Shown here one piece after another: positions 1-9,361 of a stretch of 64,000 nucleotides of DNA. The notes below the pieces were generated by a model. The model had not been told where the DNA came from. It searched no databases and saw only the letters and a list, made by a program, of their open reading frames with translations. Every line of letters begins with the position of its first letter. Position 1 is the stretch's first letter. A program made the translations under genes and the position numbers. The DNA comes from RGIG3178 sp964533965 (GTDB lineage: Bacteria; Bacillota; Clostridia; Christensenellales; QAND01), in contig CAZHNN010000008.1 in NCBI GenBank assembly GCA_964533965.1, forward strand, positions 38,953 to 102,952. Direction: 5' to 3'.

Positions 1-1
1 C

Positions 2-970
2 AATAAGGTATGCACGCACATCGTTGATATCGACTACAGCAAATGCCAGATGTACGTTGGCAACTATGATTTCTGGTATGAATCTAGCCAACTGGCTTTG
101 AAGATGATGCGCGATGCCAATAAGAAAAAGGAAGAGAAAATTGAGGAACTGCAGCGGTTTATCGAGCGGTTCAGCTCCAACGCATCCAAGGCGAAACAGG
201 CAACTTCCCGCAAAAGGCAGCTGGAAAAACTGACGCTGGAGGATATTAAGCCGTCGTCGCGCAAGTACCCCTACATCAACTTCACACCCGACCGCGAGGC
301 GGGCAACAGCATCCTGAAGGTAGAAAACCTGAGTGTGACGAATGCGGGTAAAAAAGTGATCGACGATCTTTCCTTTGTCGTCAGTAAAGGGGATAAAATT
401 GCCTTTGTCGGCCCCGACGGCATTGCCAAATCGACCCTGTTTCAGGTTTTGATGGAGGAGATCAAGCCCGATTGTGGAGAGTTCAGCTGGGGCACCACTA
501 CAACCCAAGCCTACCTGCCGCTCGAATACGCGTCGTATTTCGATACCGACCTGAATCTCGTGGAATGGCTGCGGCAATTTTCGCGAGATCCCCACGAAAC
601 ATACCTTCGAGGATTCCTTGGAAGAATGCTCTTTTCCGGCGATGAATCACAGAAACAGGCGCGCGTCCTCTCTGGAGGAGAAAGGGTACGCTGCATGCTT
701 TCTCGCGTGATGCTCAGCGGCGCGAACGTGCTCATACTCGACGAGCCCACGAACCATTTGGATATGGAATCGATCACCGCGCTCAACAACGCGCTGATGA
801 GCTTTGATGGCATCGTGCTGTTCGTCTCGCAAGATCATCAATTCGTACAAACCATTGCCAACCGCGTCATGGAGATCACACCGAAAGGCCTGATCGACAG
901 AAGGATGACGTTTGATGAGTATTATGAGAATGCGGATGTCAAAGTGCTGCAGGAGAAGATGTACACATAA
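2..970 (+). CDS. ABC-F family ATPase, 3' part (5' end outside window)
   Basis: C-terminal part of a soluble duplicated-ATPase ABC-F protein, a family that acts on ribosomes and has no membrane domain. The frame is open to the left edge, so the first domain lies outside the window. What remains is the inter-domain linker with its charged helix (about residues 20-75 of the visible part) and the second ATPase domain: signature LSGGER, Walker B LILDEPTNHLD and the switch His in VSQDH. The Walker A is GPDGIAKST, where Asp and Ala replace the usual Asn and Gly. The linker resembles the YkpA/YbiT branch. A strong hairpin follows the stop. Confidence 0.9.
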   Translation, partial: NKVCTHIVDIDYSKCQMYVGNYDFWYESSQLALKMMRDANKKKEEKIEELQRFIERFSSNASKAKQATSRKRQLEKLTLEDIKPSSRKYPYINFTPDREAGNSILKVENLSVTNAGKKVIDDLSFVVSKGDKIAFVGPDGIAKSTLFQVLMEEIKPDCGEFSWGTTTTQAYLPLEYASYFDTDLNLVEWLRQFSRDPHETYLRGFLGRMLFSGDESQKQARVLSGGERVRCMLSRVMLSGANVLILDEPTNHLDMESITALNNALMSFDGIVLFVSQDHQFVQTIANRVMEITPKGLIDRRMTFDEYYENADVKVLQEKMYT

Positions 971-1010
971 GGTCTGGCAGTAAATATGCATTGCCGTAGA
1001 CCCCATATTA

Positions 1011-1040
1011 AAAAGCCTGATTCGTTTGAATCAGGCTTTT
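1011..1040. terminator. Bidirectional intrinsic terminator
   Basis: Perfect 13-bp stem with a GTTT loop and T/A tracts on both sides. It lies between the convergent ABC-F and ChbG-type genes and can serve both. Confidence 0.9.
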
Positions 1041-1054
1041 ATTTACAACCGTTG

Positions 1055-1864
1055 TTATCTGTTCTTCAATTCCCCCACCAGATCATAATATGTGATCAGC
1101 TGAACGTTGTTTTCCTTAACCCAATCGATGATTCTCCTGGATGTTACCAGCTGATGGTCACGGGCTCTTTCTATCGAAAGGGTTGTCAATTCGAACAGCT
1201 CGGCATCCACAAAACCGCAATGCCCGCCGATGGCGGCATATTCAAAGCTCAATAACAGGTCTCTGTTTTCCCAGAATCTGCCTTCCGGGTCTTTGTTAAT
1301 CTGATCCATGGGATCAAATTCTTTCTTTGCGCCTGACGGCACCGCGGGCCTTGGCAGACCACCGAAATTGAACTTTTTGCGGATTTCCATGGAAAAAGGA
1401 ACATCATTTTCGTGTGCCACTTCCAGAACAGCTTCGGAATAGGGCTCTGGAGAAATGGAATGTCCATGCAGATAACCCGGCTTATGGCCTACGAGTTCAA
1501 CAAAGCGGTCATACTGCGCCTGGATTTCCCGCTTCACTTCTTCTTTCGGGAACAATTCCCTTCTGCCTTCTTCCGTTGCGTATTTCGGGTCTTTCACTCT
1601 GACGGTGGAACGGATGAAGCCGTTTTCATCCACCAAATGCGGTATCAGCTTCGGATCACAAACACTCGGACCGGATACGATGTTGAAGTCGATGCCGAAA
1701 CAAGCTTGCGGATAATTCTTGATCAAAGAGGCAGCATGCTGCGTTTCCGGCATGTTTGTAAACATACCCGTGTTCCGTAAAATACCACGCTCGATCGCAT
1801 CAATGATACCTGCCGTGACGCCCCTGGTGAAGCCATAGTCATCAGCCTGGACCAATAGTTTCAT
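1055..1864 (-). CDS. ChbG/YdjC-family carbohydrate deacetylase
   Basis: Member of the ChbG/YdjC family of metal-dependent deacetylases, which remove acetyl groups from N-acetylated sugars such as chitooligosaccharides. The N-terminus has the family's metal-binding QADDYG motif; further conserved segments are FGIDFN, HGHSISPEP (metal-binding His) and IGGHCGFVDAEL. Length (269 aa) is normal, with no signal peptide, so it is cytoplasmic. ATG is preceded by AAGGAGG at good spacing. It is a single-gene unit facing the ABC-F gene. The sugar substrate cannot be read from the sequence because no transporter or sugar kinase adjoins it. Confidence 0.85.
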   Translation of the reverse strand: MKLLVQADDYGFTRGVTAGIIDAIERGILRNTGMFTNMPETQHAASLIKNYPQACFGIDFNIVSGPSVCDPKLIPHLVDENGFIRSTVRVKDPKYATEEGRRELFPKEEVKREIQAQYDRFVELVGHKPGYLHGHSISPEPYSEAVLEVAHENDVPFSMEIRKKFNFGGLPRPAVPSGAKKEFDPMDQINKDPEGRFWENRDLLLSFEYAAIGGHCGFVDAELFELTTLSIERARDHQLVTSRRIIDWVKENNVQLITYYDLVGELKNR

Positions 1865-1892
1865 TGTTTACCTCCTTGATTGTCGATAATAA

Positions 1893-1921
1893 TTAATATA
1901 ATTCTACAACGTTTTACGCAA
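1893..1921 (-). promoter_or_regulatory. Sigma-A-type promoter for the ChbG-type gene
   Basis: TTGCGT (1916-1921) and TATTAA (1893-1898) on the minus strand with a 17-bp spacer, about 30 bp upstream of the start codon. Confidence 0.6.
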
Positions 1922-2060
1922 TACTCCAAGAATAGATGCCAATAAATGTCCTCCGATTCACAAGAGATTCCTGGCCCTACAACTTTACAATCGCTCTCTG
2001 TCATTTACAAACCCTCCATCAGGCATTAAGATACACACAAAGAACATCAAGGAGAGACCC

Positions 2061-4208
2061 ATGGCAGACATCAACGGCAGACTGGCTAAGGAATTCAACC
2101 TTATGCCCCAACAGATAGAATCCACCGTACAGTTAATTGACGAGGGTAATACGATTCCCTTTATTGCACGGTACCGCAAGGAAGTCACCGGTTCCATTGA
2201 CGACCAGGTGCTGCGGGAGCTGAACGACCGTCTGGTATACCTTCGCAATTTGGAAGCCCGCCGCGAGGAAGTGCAGCGGCTTATCGAATCGCAGGGGCAG
2301 ATGACGGACGAAATCGCAAATGCTTTGAGCAAAGCCGAAGCACTGACCGAAATAGACGATATTTACAGGCCTTTTCGGCCCAAACGCCGCACGCGCGCCT
2401 CTGTCGCCCGCGAGAAGGGGTTGGAGCCGCTGTCCGTGATCATCCTGCTGCAGGACCCAAGACACGTTCCCGAAGAGCAGGCAAAGCCGTTTGTCAACCC
2501 CGTGTTAGGTGTCAATAGTATCGAGGAAGCGCTCGCGGGCGCGTGCGATATCATCGCAGAGCTTGTCTCGGACAACGCCGATTACCGAAAGGCTGTCCGC
2601 GAGATGACTCAAAGAGACGGGTTCATCGCAACAACAGCCAAAAAGAAGGAAGACTCCGCGTACGCGATGTATTATGAATTCCGCGAATCGATCTCGCGCA
2701 TCGCACCGCACCGGGTTTCCGCGATCGACCGCGGGGAACGCGAAGGATTTTTGCAGGTCAAGCTGGAAGCGCCGGAGGCGAAAATTCTGGAGTATCTTTG
2801 GCGAAGGGTCATCAAAAACGCATCGCCGATGGCAAAGCTTTGCGAAGCCTCCGTTGAGGATGCATATTCAAGGCTGATTGCACCTTCATTGGAAAACGAA
2901 ATTCGCAACGCCCTATCCGACGCCGCCTCTGAAAAGGCGATCAAGGTGTTCGCGCAAAACCTCAAGGGACTTTTGATGCAGCCGCCGGTGAAGGCGCACG
3001 CCGTATTGGGCCTCGACCCCGCGTATCGTACCGGTTGCAAGTTTGCCGTGGTGGATGAGATTGGCAACGTATTGCAGACGGGGGTTGTTTACCCTACTCC
3101 GCCTCAGAACAAGGTGGAAGAAGCCACCCGCATCGTCAAGTCCATGATCGAGCGATACGACGTGGAGATTATCGCGATCGGCAACGGCACGGCCTCAAGG
3201 GAGACGGAACAATTCGCTGCTGATGTGATCAAAAGCATTTCCAAAAAGGTGCAGTATGTTATGGTCAACGAAGCGGGCGCTTCCGTCTATTCGGCATCCA
3301 AGCTGGCAGCGGAGGAATTCCCGGAATTCGACGTGTCGCTTCGAAGCGCCGTGTCCATCGCCCGCCGCCTTCAAGACCCGCTTGCAGAACTGGTCAAGAT
3401 CGACCCAAAGGCCATCGGCGTGGGGCAATACCAGCACGACATCAACCAGAAGCGCCTGGATGAGGCGCTTGGCAATGTGGTGGAGGATTGTGTGAACAGC
3501 GTGGGTGTGGATCTCAACACGGCATCGCCTTCCCTTTTATCCCACATCGTGGGCATCAATACCTCTGTGGCAGCGAACATCGTAGCCTACCGCGCCGAAG
3601 CGGGACGGTTCCGCTCGCGCCGCGAATTGTTGAAGGTAAAGAAGCTCGGCGCCAAGTCGTATGAACAGTGCGCCGGATTTCTGCGCATCCCCGGCGGAGA
3701 AAACATACTGGACAACACCTCTGTGCATCCGGAATCCTACGAAGCCACACAAAAGCTTCTCAAGCTCACCGGGCACAAACTTTCGGATGTGACAGCCCGC
3801 AGCCCGTTTACGCTGGATAAAGAGCTGGCGGCAATCGGCTATGAGAAAGTGGCGCAGCAAATAGGCGTCGGCGTGCCTACCCTACAGGATATTGTAAAGG
3901 AGTTGGCACGGCCCGGCAGAGACCCCCGCGACGAGCTGCCCAAGCCCCTTTTGTCCTCCCAGGTGCTTGAAATGGCCGATCTTAAGCCCGGCATGACGCT
4001 CTATGGCACCGTTCGCAATGTCGCGGATTTCGGCGCATTTGTGGACATCGGCGTACATCAGGACGGCCTTGTACACGTGTCCGAGCTGGCGGACCGCTTT
4101 GTGCGCAACCCGATGGAAGTGGTAAAGGTGGGCGATGTCGTCAAGGTGCGCGTGATCAACGTCGACACCCAGCGCAAGCGGATATCGCTTTCGATGAAGG
4201 GTGTGTAG
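2061..4208 (+). CDS. tex: Tex-family RNA-binding transcription accessory protein
   Basis: 715-aa Tex protein, a conserved cytoplasmic nucleic-acid-binding factor linked to transcription and RNA handling. Domain order is visible: helical N-terminal region (IPFIARYRKEVTG near residue 35), YqgF/RNase H-like domain beginning LGLDPAYRTG near residue 315, tandem helix-hairpin-helix region (about 490-560), and a C-terminal S1 domain (about 640-713) with YGTVRNVADFGAFVDIG. Length is typical. Start ATG follows AAGGAGAG. It is a single gene closed by a strong terminator. Confidence 0.97.
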   Translation: MADINGRLAKEFNLMPQQIESTVQLIDEGNTIPFIARYRKEVTGSIDDQVLRELNDRLVYLRNLEARREEVQRLIESQGQMTDEIANALSKAEALTEIDDIYRPFRPKRRTRASVAREKGLEPLSVIILLQDPRHVPEEQAKPFVNPVLGVNSIEEALAGACDIIAELVSDNADYRKAVREMTQRDGFIATTAKKKEDSAYAMYYEFRESISRIAPHRVSAIDRGEREGFLQVKLEAPEAKILEYLWRRVIKNASPMAKLCEASVEDAYSRLIAPSLENEIRNALSDAASEKAIKVFAQNLKGLLMQPPVKAHAVLGLDPAYRTGCKFAVVDEIGNVLQTGVVYPTPPQNKVEEATRIVKSMIERYDVEIIAIGNGTASRETEQFAADVIKSISKKVQYVMVNEAGASVYSASKLAAEEFPEFDVSLRSAVSIARRLQDPLAELVKIDPKAIGVGQYQHDINQKRLDEALGNVVEDCVNSVGVDLNTASPSLLSHIVGINTSVAANIVAYRAEAGRFRSRRELLKVKKLGAKSYEQCAGFLRIPGGENILDNTSVHPESYEATQKLLKLTGHKLSDVTARSPFTLDKELAAIGYEKVAQQIGVGVPTLQDIVKELARPGRDPRDELPKPLLSSQVLEMADLKPGMTLYGTVRNVADFGAFVDIGVHQDGLVHVSELADRFVRNPMEVVKVGDVVKVRVINVDTQRKRISLSMKGV

Positions 4209-4244
4209 GCAAATCATCCACGGCTAAGCAGTGTTCATAAAATA

Positions 4245-4268
4245 AAAAGCCCGGGAACCCGGGCTTTT
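4245..4268. terminator. Bidirectional intrinsic terminator after tex
   Basis: 11-bp perfect stem (AAAAGCCCGGG / CCCGGGCTTTT) with a 2-nt apex, between convergent tex and the AlkD-type gene. Confidence 0.9.
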
Positions 4269-4319
4269 GCTGTTTTGTCTGCTAATAAAAGTGTTTCATA
4301 AAGATCAAAGTCTAGCACC

Positions 4320-5027
4320 CTAGCACCTGACATTTTTACGCTTGAATCCTAGCCGTCCCTTGTCCACTGCTTTTTGGATTTCATCAGCCGCCACTGGGAC
4401 GCTGCATTTGGTTTTGCCCCGGTATACGTCTACAATTCCGATGGCATTTGCAACGGATAGCGCTTTTTCATGCAACGGAATATAGGAAACGCCCACAGTT
4501 GAGATAAAATTATTCATGGCGTATTTGGCGCGATCAGGGCTGCTGTGAATCGTTTTCTCCACCTTTTCGAGCATTGCTTTCAGCTTTTCCCTGTCAAACT
4601 CCTCATCCTTGCGGTTGCCCAACAGCCAGCAATAGCAGCTATATCCGGCAGACACAAACAATTCCTTGTCGGTTGCAATCCATCTGTCGGAAACAGACTG
4701 CGCAAAATCCGTTTCCGCAAGCGTTACAGCCACGATAAAATCTGAAATCATGTAAAAATAGGCGTCTTCCATCCATCTGTCAAAATCCGCTTCGGTCATG
4801 GCTTTTGGGTCTGCAATCATACCGGCAAGATACATGGCATCATAATTGCCGGTAGCGTAAAGCTCCTCCGCAAGCGCCTGATTTGTCCTGATTTTCTTGG
4901 CAATCGGCTTCATCGCGCCGGTTGCGACTCCAAAAAGCGGTTCGTGCGCGCCCTGTTGCATATATACTTTTTTGGTTCGCTCCGAACCCAGTGATGCAAG
5001 TTCCTGTAAAACTGTTTGAACGTCCAC
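4320..5027 (-). CDS. DNA alkylation repair protein (AlkD-like HEAT-repeat family)
   Basis: All-helical HEAT-like protein of the DNA alkylation repair family; the better-known AlkD members are DNA glycosylases removing bulky or cationic alkyl bases. Recognisable blocks are GVATGAMKPIAKKI, GNYDAMYLAGMIADPKAM and YAMNNFISTVGVSY. Start chosen is GTG at 5027-5025 because AAAGGTG lies six bases upstream and homologues begin at this Asp-Val; a TTG at 5051 has no such site. It lies 59 bp downstream of degV in the same orientation, so probably shares its transcript. Activity on alkylated DNA is inferred from family only. Confidence 0.85.
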   Translation of the reverse strand: MDVQTVLQELASLGSERTKKVYMQQGAHEPLFGVATGAMKPIAKKIRTNQALAEELYATGNYDAMYLAGMIADPKAMTEADFDRWMEDAYFYMISDFIVAVTLAETDFAQSVSDRWIATDKELFVSAGYSCYCWLLGNRKDEEFDREKLKAMLEKVEKTIHSSPDRAKYAMNNFISTVGVSYIPLHEKALSVANAIGIVDVYRGKTKCSVPVAADEIQKAVDKGRLGFKRKNVRC

Positions 5028-5086
5028 AGAAATCACCTTTCGATCAGTCAATGTTAATTATCTTCACTCGCAGTACACATCCGTTT

Positions 5087-5938
5087 TTATTCAACGATCC
5101 TATACGCAATCCCAAACAAGCCAGGTCCCGTATGCACGCCCAAAACGGGGCTGACTTGTCCCGAATAGAGATTTCGTAAACCATTCAGGTTTTTTAAAGA
5201 GGCAAAGACTTCCTTTGCCACATCCTTTGCGCCTCCCTGCAGCACTGCAACGTCAGCCATTTTTCCCGCCACCAATTCACCGACTGATTCTTTTATTTTG
5301 TCAATCGCCTTGGCATAGCTTCGCGTCTTAGCAAGCGTGATGTATTTGCCGTCTTCATTCATCGTGATGACCGGAACAAGCCCCAATAATTTCCCAACGG
5401 TACCGGCTACCAGGCCAATTCTGCCGCCTTTGATCAGATAGGTAAGCGTTGGCATGCAGAAGAACACATTGGTCTTCTTCCATTCATCCTTCAAGGCGTT
5501 TACAAGTTCGTTTGCGGATAAGCCTTTTTCGTTCAATTCAACGGCATGCATCACTTGAAAGCCCAAAGCGAGCGAAAGACGGCGGCTGTCGATGACATGC
5601 ACCGTCAACCCTTCCACATCCCCTTCGCACAGGCGCATAACATCGTACGTTCCGCTAAGGCCCGATGAGATGCACAGAACGATGGCTTCTTTGTAACCCT
5701 CAGCCTTGACTTGTTCGAATACCTGTCGGACATACTCCGGCGCGGGCTGCGAAGTGGTGGGGATCACCTCCGGCATACCGTCATACACCTCGTCGGGCAT
5801 GATATCCACGCCGTCCAGAAATTGACCCTTGGGCATGTGTACCTGCAGCGGTATCATAAAAACATGATGCTGCTCAAGGTATTCTTTGGGTAAGTCGCTG
5901 GTACTGTCGGTAATGATAGCTATTCTGCTTTTTGTCAT
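5087..5938 (-). CDS. DegV-family fatty-acid-binding protein
   Basis: DegV proteins bind a fatty acid, and some (FakB) present it to the kinase FakA for phospholipid synthesis. Visible signatures: N-terminal IAIITDSTSDLP, the TTSQPAPEY segment lining the lipid pocket, SSGLSGTYDVMR, and the glycine-rich VHTGPGLFGIAY close to the C-terminus. Start is the second of two adjacent ATGs (5938), seven bases after AAGGAG; 5941 is the alternative. No FakA (Dak-phosphatase) gene is adjacent, so the partner must be elsewhere. Confidence 0.92.
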   Translation of the reverse strand: MTKSRIAIITDSTSDLPKEYLEQHHVFMIPLQVHMPKGQFLDGVDIMPDEVYDGMPEVIPTTSQPAPEYVRQVFEQVKAEGYKEAIVLCISSGLSGTYDVMRLCEGDVEGLTVHVIDSRRLSLALGFQVMHAVELNEKGLSANELVNALKDEWKKTNVFFCMPTLTYLIKGGRIGLVAGTVGKLLGLVPVITMNEDGKYITLAKTRSYAKAIDKIKESVGELVAGKMADVAVLQGGAKDVAKEVFASLKNLNGLRNLYSGQVSPVLGVHTGPGLFGIAYRIVE

Positions 5939-6058
5939 CATAATGCTCCTTCTACACATGCTCGACAAGCGCACTCATTTGCCCATGGTAGTATTCCAAC
6001 AAACAGATTGCTCTATCGAAGTGGTGATCCTTGGTTTTAGTGGTGACAACGTTGACAT

Positions 6059-6772
6059 CTATGGCTTGCTTCGCAAATCCTTATTCTTATATACCTGGTT
6101 TGGCTTTACGTGTTCCTTTGTTAGCGGCGATATATCCGGCAGCGCATCCTGTGCCCAAGTAGCCGCATCAGGATATTTCTTTTTCAATTCCTCCATAGGG
6201 CCCGCATCCAATGCACGCATCCGGCAAGCCGCCACACAGGCAGGCTTTAAGCCACTTTCTATGCGGTCTGCACAGAGATCGCATTTACGAACCGTCGGTT
6301 TCTGGCTAACTTCATGGTTTCGTGGGTCATCGTAGAATTGCGGCGCACCAAAAGGGCATGCCTTGGCGCAAAGCATACAGCCAATGCAGGGATGATTCTC
6401 GTCCGTCAGTACAAGTCCTCGCTGGGGTTCCTTATACAGGTGCCCGGCCGGACAAGCGGGAACACATGCCGGGTTTTCACAATGCCCGCAGGATACCGTC
6501 CAATATGATACATCCACCTTTGGCCATTTGCCATGCTCCGTAGCGAACACATGACGATACTGCTCCTTCATACGGTAGCGGTTCAGGATCTCGTCGTTGC
6601 CTTGATGTGTACCCGCCGTTACCGGGTCGCGCGGCAGTCCTGTTTCCCATATCAAGTCGGGATACAGCGCCGCATCGCCGCGTTCGTCCTCATTCCATGC
6701 CTGGCAGGCCAGTATGCAGGTCTTGCAGCCGATGCACCTCGTCTGGTCAAGATAAAAACCCCATCGACTCAT
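6059..6772 (-). CDS. 4Fe-4S electron-transfer subunit of a DMSO-reductase-family enzyme (DmsB-like)
   Basis: Iron-sulfur subunit that passes electrons to or from the molybdopterin subunit encoded directly upstream. Four cysteine groups for four [4Fe-4S] clusters are visible: CIGCKTCILAC, CGHCENPACVPAC, CIGCMLCAKAC and CDLCADRIESGLKPAC, the DmsB/NrfC arrangement. About 50 residues are inserted between the first and second group. Start ATG at 6772 overlaps the upstream stop as ATGA, with AAAGGA eight bases before. There is no signal peptide and no DmsC-type membrane anchor gene follows, so the complex is probably cytoplasmic and soluble. Confidence 0.9.
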   Translation of the reverse strand: MSRWGFYLDQTRCIGCKTCILACQAWNEDERGDAALYPDLIWETGLPRDPVTAGTHQGNDEILNRYRMKEQYRHVFATEHGKWPKVDVSYWTVSCGHCENPACVPACPAGHLYKEPQRGLVLTDENHPCIGCMLCAKACPFGAPQFYDDPRNHEVSQKPTVRKCDLCADRIESGLKPACVAACRMRALDAGPMEELKKKYPDAATWAQDALPDISPLTKEHVKPNQVYKNKDLRSKP

Positions 6773-9246
6773 ACGATTGTTCCTTTCCATGCCCCGGGAT
6801 TCTCCTTTGATATCCAACACATTCCGCCGTTTGCGTGCAAGCCGAGGCCGCTCGTGGCTGGATCGAATATTCCCGCGGCACAGTTGATTGTGATGGTGTT
6901 CGGATTGCCGCCCCAGTCAACAGGTGTCCGAACGATTTCCGGCCCATTGCCCAAATCAAGATAAGCATCATAAAACTCGCTTACGCTTGGCCTGTAATAT
7001 ACGCCTTCCGGGATGGACACTACCCCCGGACAAACAAGGCGTGACAGCTGCGCACGCACGCGAATGCACCCTACCTGCGAATAGGCATATACCCAATCTC
7101 CGTGCTCAATCCCGCGTATTTGTGCATCGTCCGGATGCATGGTAACACCATGCGGAAACTGATCGCGCAGCATGGGAAGCTCATCATACAGCGTATTGGA
7201 TCTGTGGGATACATGCGGTGTGACAAATTGCAGCGGCGCATCCGGCCCCGTCAATTCCTGCATGCATTCATAACCTTGATCCAACGGCACATACTGCGCC
7301 CGATATGCCGCAGAGCGCTTTCGCTCATTAAGATATGGGGAATAGAAATTGATCCGTCCGGTATCGTTCGGAAACGTTCCCGGTTGGATGTTTGCATTCA
7401 GCGTGGGGATCTTTTCATGGTCCGCAGGAAGGCGCTCTATCCCCTTTTCCATAAGCCCGGTGAAAGTCGGTTTTGTATAGGAAGGATACAAGTCGGTATA
7501 TGCTTTGGGAGGCTTAGCCTGTTCCCATTGCGCAGCCAGCGCACTGTCAAAGTCATATTCCTCGATCACCGGGATGCCCAGCCTTTTGGCAAGTTCGTAA
7601 TTGATCCAGTCGTCCGACCGGCAGTCAAACAGCGGGTCAATGATCCCCTGCACCAGTCCAACGTCACCGCCGGGCGTCGTATAGAGCTTAGAAAGCTCAA
7701 AGTCCATTCTACTGGGCAGGAGAATATCGGACCATTGTGCCATAGCTGTCATCTCAAGCTCGTAGGACACGATATGCTTTAGTTTTTGCCAGGCGTATCT
7801 TCGCCGGTTGATATTGGGATTTTGGTTAAACGTGTTGTAATGTCCGGCCCCGCGCACCAGCATCTCCAGATGCAGCCTGCCTTTAGGTCCGATGTCGATG
7901 CCGTTTATAGCCAACACGTCGGCTCGAAGCTGCTCGGGCGTTCGGGCGTCACGGCCATGTAGGATGATATCGTCGATGAAATTGTGACCAAATGTAATCG
8001 GCGCATAGGCCTTTGCCAAAATGGGGTTTTGCTTATCCGATAGCTTATATGAATAGCCGTCCGTCGGGTCGACTACGCCAAAGCTGCCACCGCGTTGGAT
8101 TAGATTGCCCGTCATCGCGGATAGGCAGACCATAAGCCAGCAGAAATACATTCCGTATTTCGTGCGTTGCGGCCCTGTTGCCACAGCTTGAAAAATGTAA
8201 GCGGGTTTTTTCGTAGCATACGCGATAGCAAGGCGCTCAATGTCAGAGCGTTCGGCTCCGGTGATTGCCTGTGCCCACTCAAGCACGCCGTTATAACCGC
8301 CATGTGTGGCTTCCAATTCGTCCAGATATTCCACAAACGACTGCCCTTCCGGTGTGGTAAATACCTGCCCGGCATACGGTGTTTTATTCAATGGATTCTT
8401 TGCTGTAGACTGGCTAACGACCGTATCATTGGGATAAAAGCCGAAACACTGCGCCCGGATAAATGTGTCATCATGAAGGTTGCGCCGATAGATTACATTT
8501 GCCATCGCGCTGAGCATCGCACCGTCGGTACCTGGGCGTACGCCTATAAATCCGGGGAATTCCTTTGTATCTGTTGCAAGCTGACCTGCCGTGGCGGTGT
8601 AGCGTGATTCCACGATGCAAACCGGCACGCCCGCTTCCTTTGCCTTTGTCAAATAAAACGGCATATCTGCCATCGTTGCCTGGATATCTTTTCCCCAGAT
8701 CAGCACCATTTGCGCGTCTTCGACAAGGCGTACGGGCGCACCTGGTACACGGCCGCCCAAGGCTGCAAAGTGTGCCGCATCCCCGTTGCCCGACGATGGA
8801 TTGCCAAAGCCGTTCATCCATGGCCCCAGGTAACGGCCCACACCGTATTTCTCCCACATCGGCATGTAGCCCAAATCATCCATGCGGCGAAGCATCTCAT
8901 GGTACCAAAGGGTTACCGTATCCAATGCTTCGTCCCACGTAATGCGCGTGAAGCCTGACATATTGCCGCGCTCAATGGTCTGTTTCATCGGAAACTGCAG
9001 GCGCATGGGGCTATAGGTGCGGTTCTTTTCGGCAAATCCCTTGATGCAGGCGCGCCGCTGGATATCCTGCAAGGATTCGTCAGCTTCGGCACTCACTTCC
9101 CGCGGGATATCTCCCGCAGAGGTGATCCGTGTGATTCGGCCATTATTGGTAAAAACCTTGAGCAGGCATCCTGCCGAGCAATGGCTGCGGTGCATTGTGC
9201 ATGTTACGGTATGGCTCTGCTCCACGGATCGCAAGTCATCCTGCAT
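6769..9246 (-). CDS. Molybdopterin (bis-MGD) oxidoreductase catalytic subunit, DMSO reductase family
   Basis: 825-aa catalytic subunit of the DMSO-reductase superfamily. The N-terminus carries an Fe-S motif with odd spacing: Cys16, His19, Cys23, Cys27, then Cys67 in RACIKG. Mo/W-bis-MGD domains follow, including NGFGNPSSGNGD (likely metal-ligand region), QMVLIWGKDIQAT, and a C-terminal dinucleotide-binding domain from about residue 690 (FVTPHVSHRSNT). Start ATG 9246 has AAGGGG upstream; there is no twin-arginine signal, which fits a cytoplasmic enzyme. Substrate is unknown: the sequence does not match one family member closely enough for me to name it. The divergent mobA supplies the GMP moieties of the cofactor. 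Confidence 0.88.
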   Translation of the reverse strand: MQDDLRSVEQSHTVTCTMHRSHCSAGCLLKVFTNNGRITRITSAGDIPREVSAEADESLQDIQRRACIKGFAEKNRTYSPMRLQFPMKQTIERGNMSGFTRITWDEALDTVTLWYHEMLRRMDDLGYMPMWEKYGVGRYLGPWMNGFGNPSSGNGDAAHFAALGGRVPGAPVRLVEDAQMVLIWGKDIQATMADMPFYLTKAKEAGVPVCIVESRYTATAGQLATDTKEFPGFIGVRPGTDGAMLSAMANVIYRRNLHDDTFIRAQCFGFYPNDTVVSQSTAKNPLNKTPYAGQVFTTPEGQSFVEYLDELEATHGGYNGVLEWAQAITGAERSDIERLAIAYATKKPAYIFQAVATGPQRTKYGMYFCWLMVCLSAMTGNLIQRGGSFGVVDPTDGYSYKLSDKQNPILAKAYAPITFGHNFIDDIILHGRDARTPEQLRADVLAINGIDIGPKGRLHLEMLVRGAGHYNTFNQNPNINRRRYAWQKLKHIVSYELEMTAMAQWSDILLPSRMDFELSKLYTTPGGDVGLVQGIIDPLFDCRSDDWINYELAKRLGIPVIEEYDFDSALAAQWEQAKPPKAYTDLYPSYTKPTFTGLMEKGIERLPADHEKIPTLNANIQPGTFPNDTGRINFYSPYLNERKRSAAYRAQYVPLDQGYECMQELTGPDAPLQFVTPHVSHRSNTLYDELPMLRDQFPHGVTMHPDDAQIRGIEHGDWVYAYSQVGCIRVRAQLSRLVCPGVVSIPEGVYYRPSVSEFYDAYLDLGNGPEIVRTPVDWGGNPNTITINCAAGIFDPATSGLGLHANGGMCWISKENPGAWKGTIV

Positions 9247-9302
9247 AACCGCATTCCCCTTTGGCATGTACTTTGAACTCCGATTTATTGTAACACAATC
9301 CA

Positions 9303-9311
9303 TGGTATAAT
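9303..9311 (+). promoter_or_regulatory. Extended -10 promoter for mobA
   Basis: TGGTATAAT is an extended -10 element; the AT-rich region 16-17 bp upstream (TTTATT, 9284-9289) is a weak -35. It lies 50 bp before the mobA start in the divergent region shared with the oxidoreductase genes. Confidence 0.55.
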
Positions 9312-9361
9312 CACATCATCGGCAAAGCGCCGGTTGAAGGCATATTGAAAGGGAGATGTGT

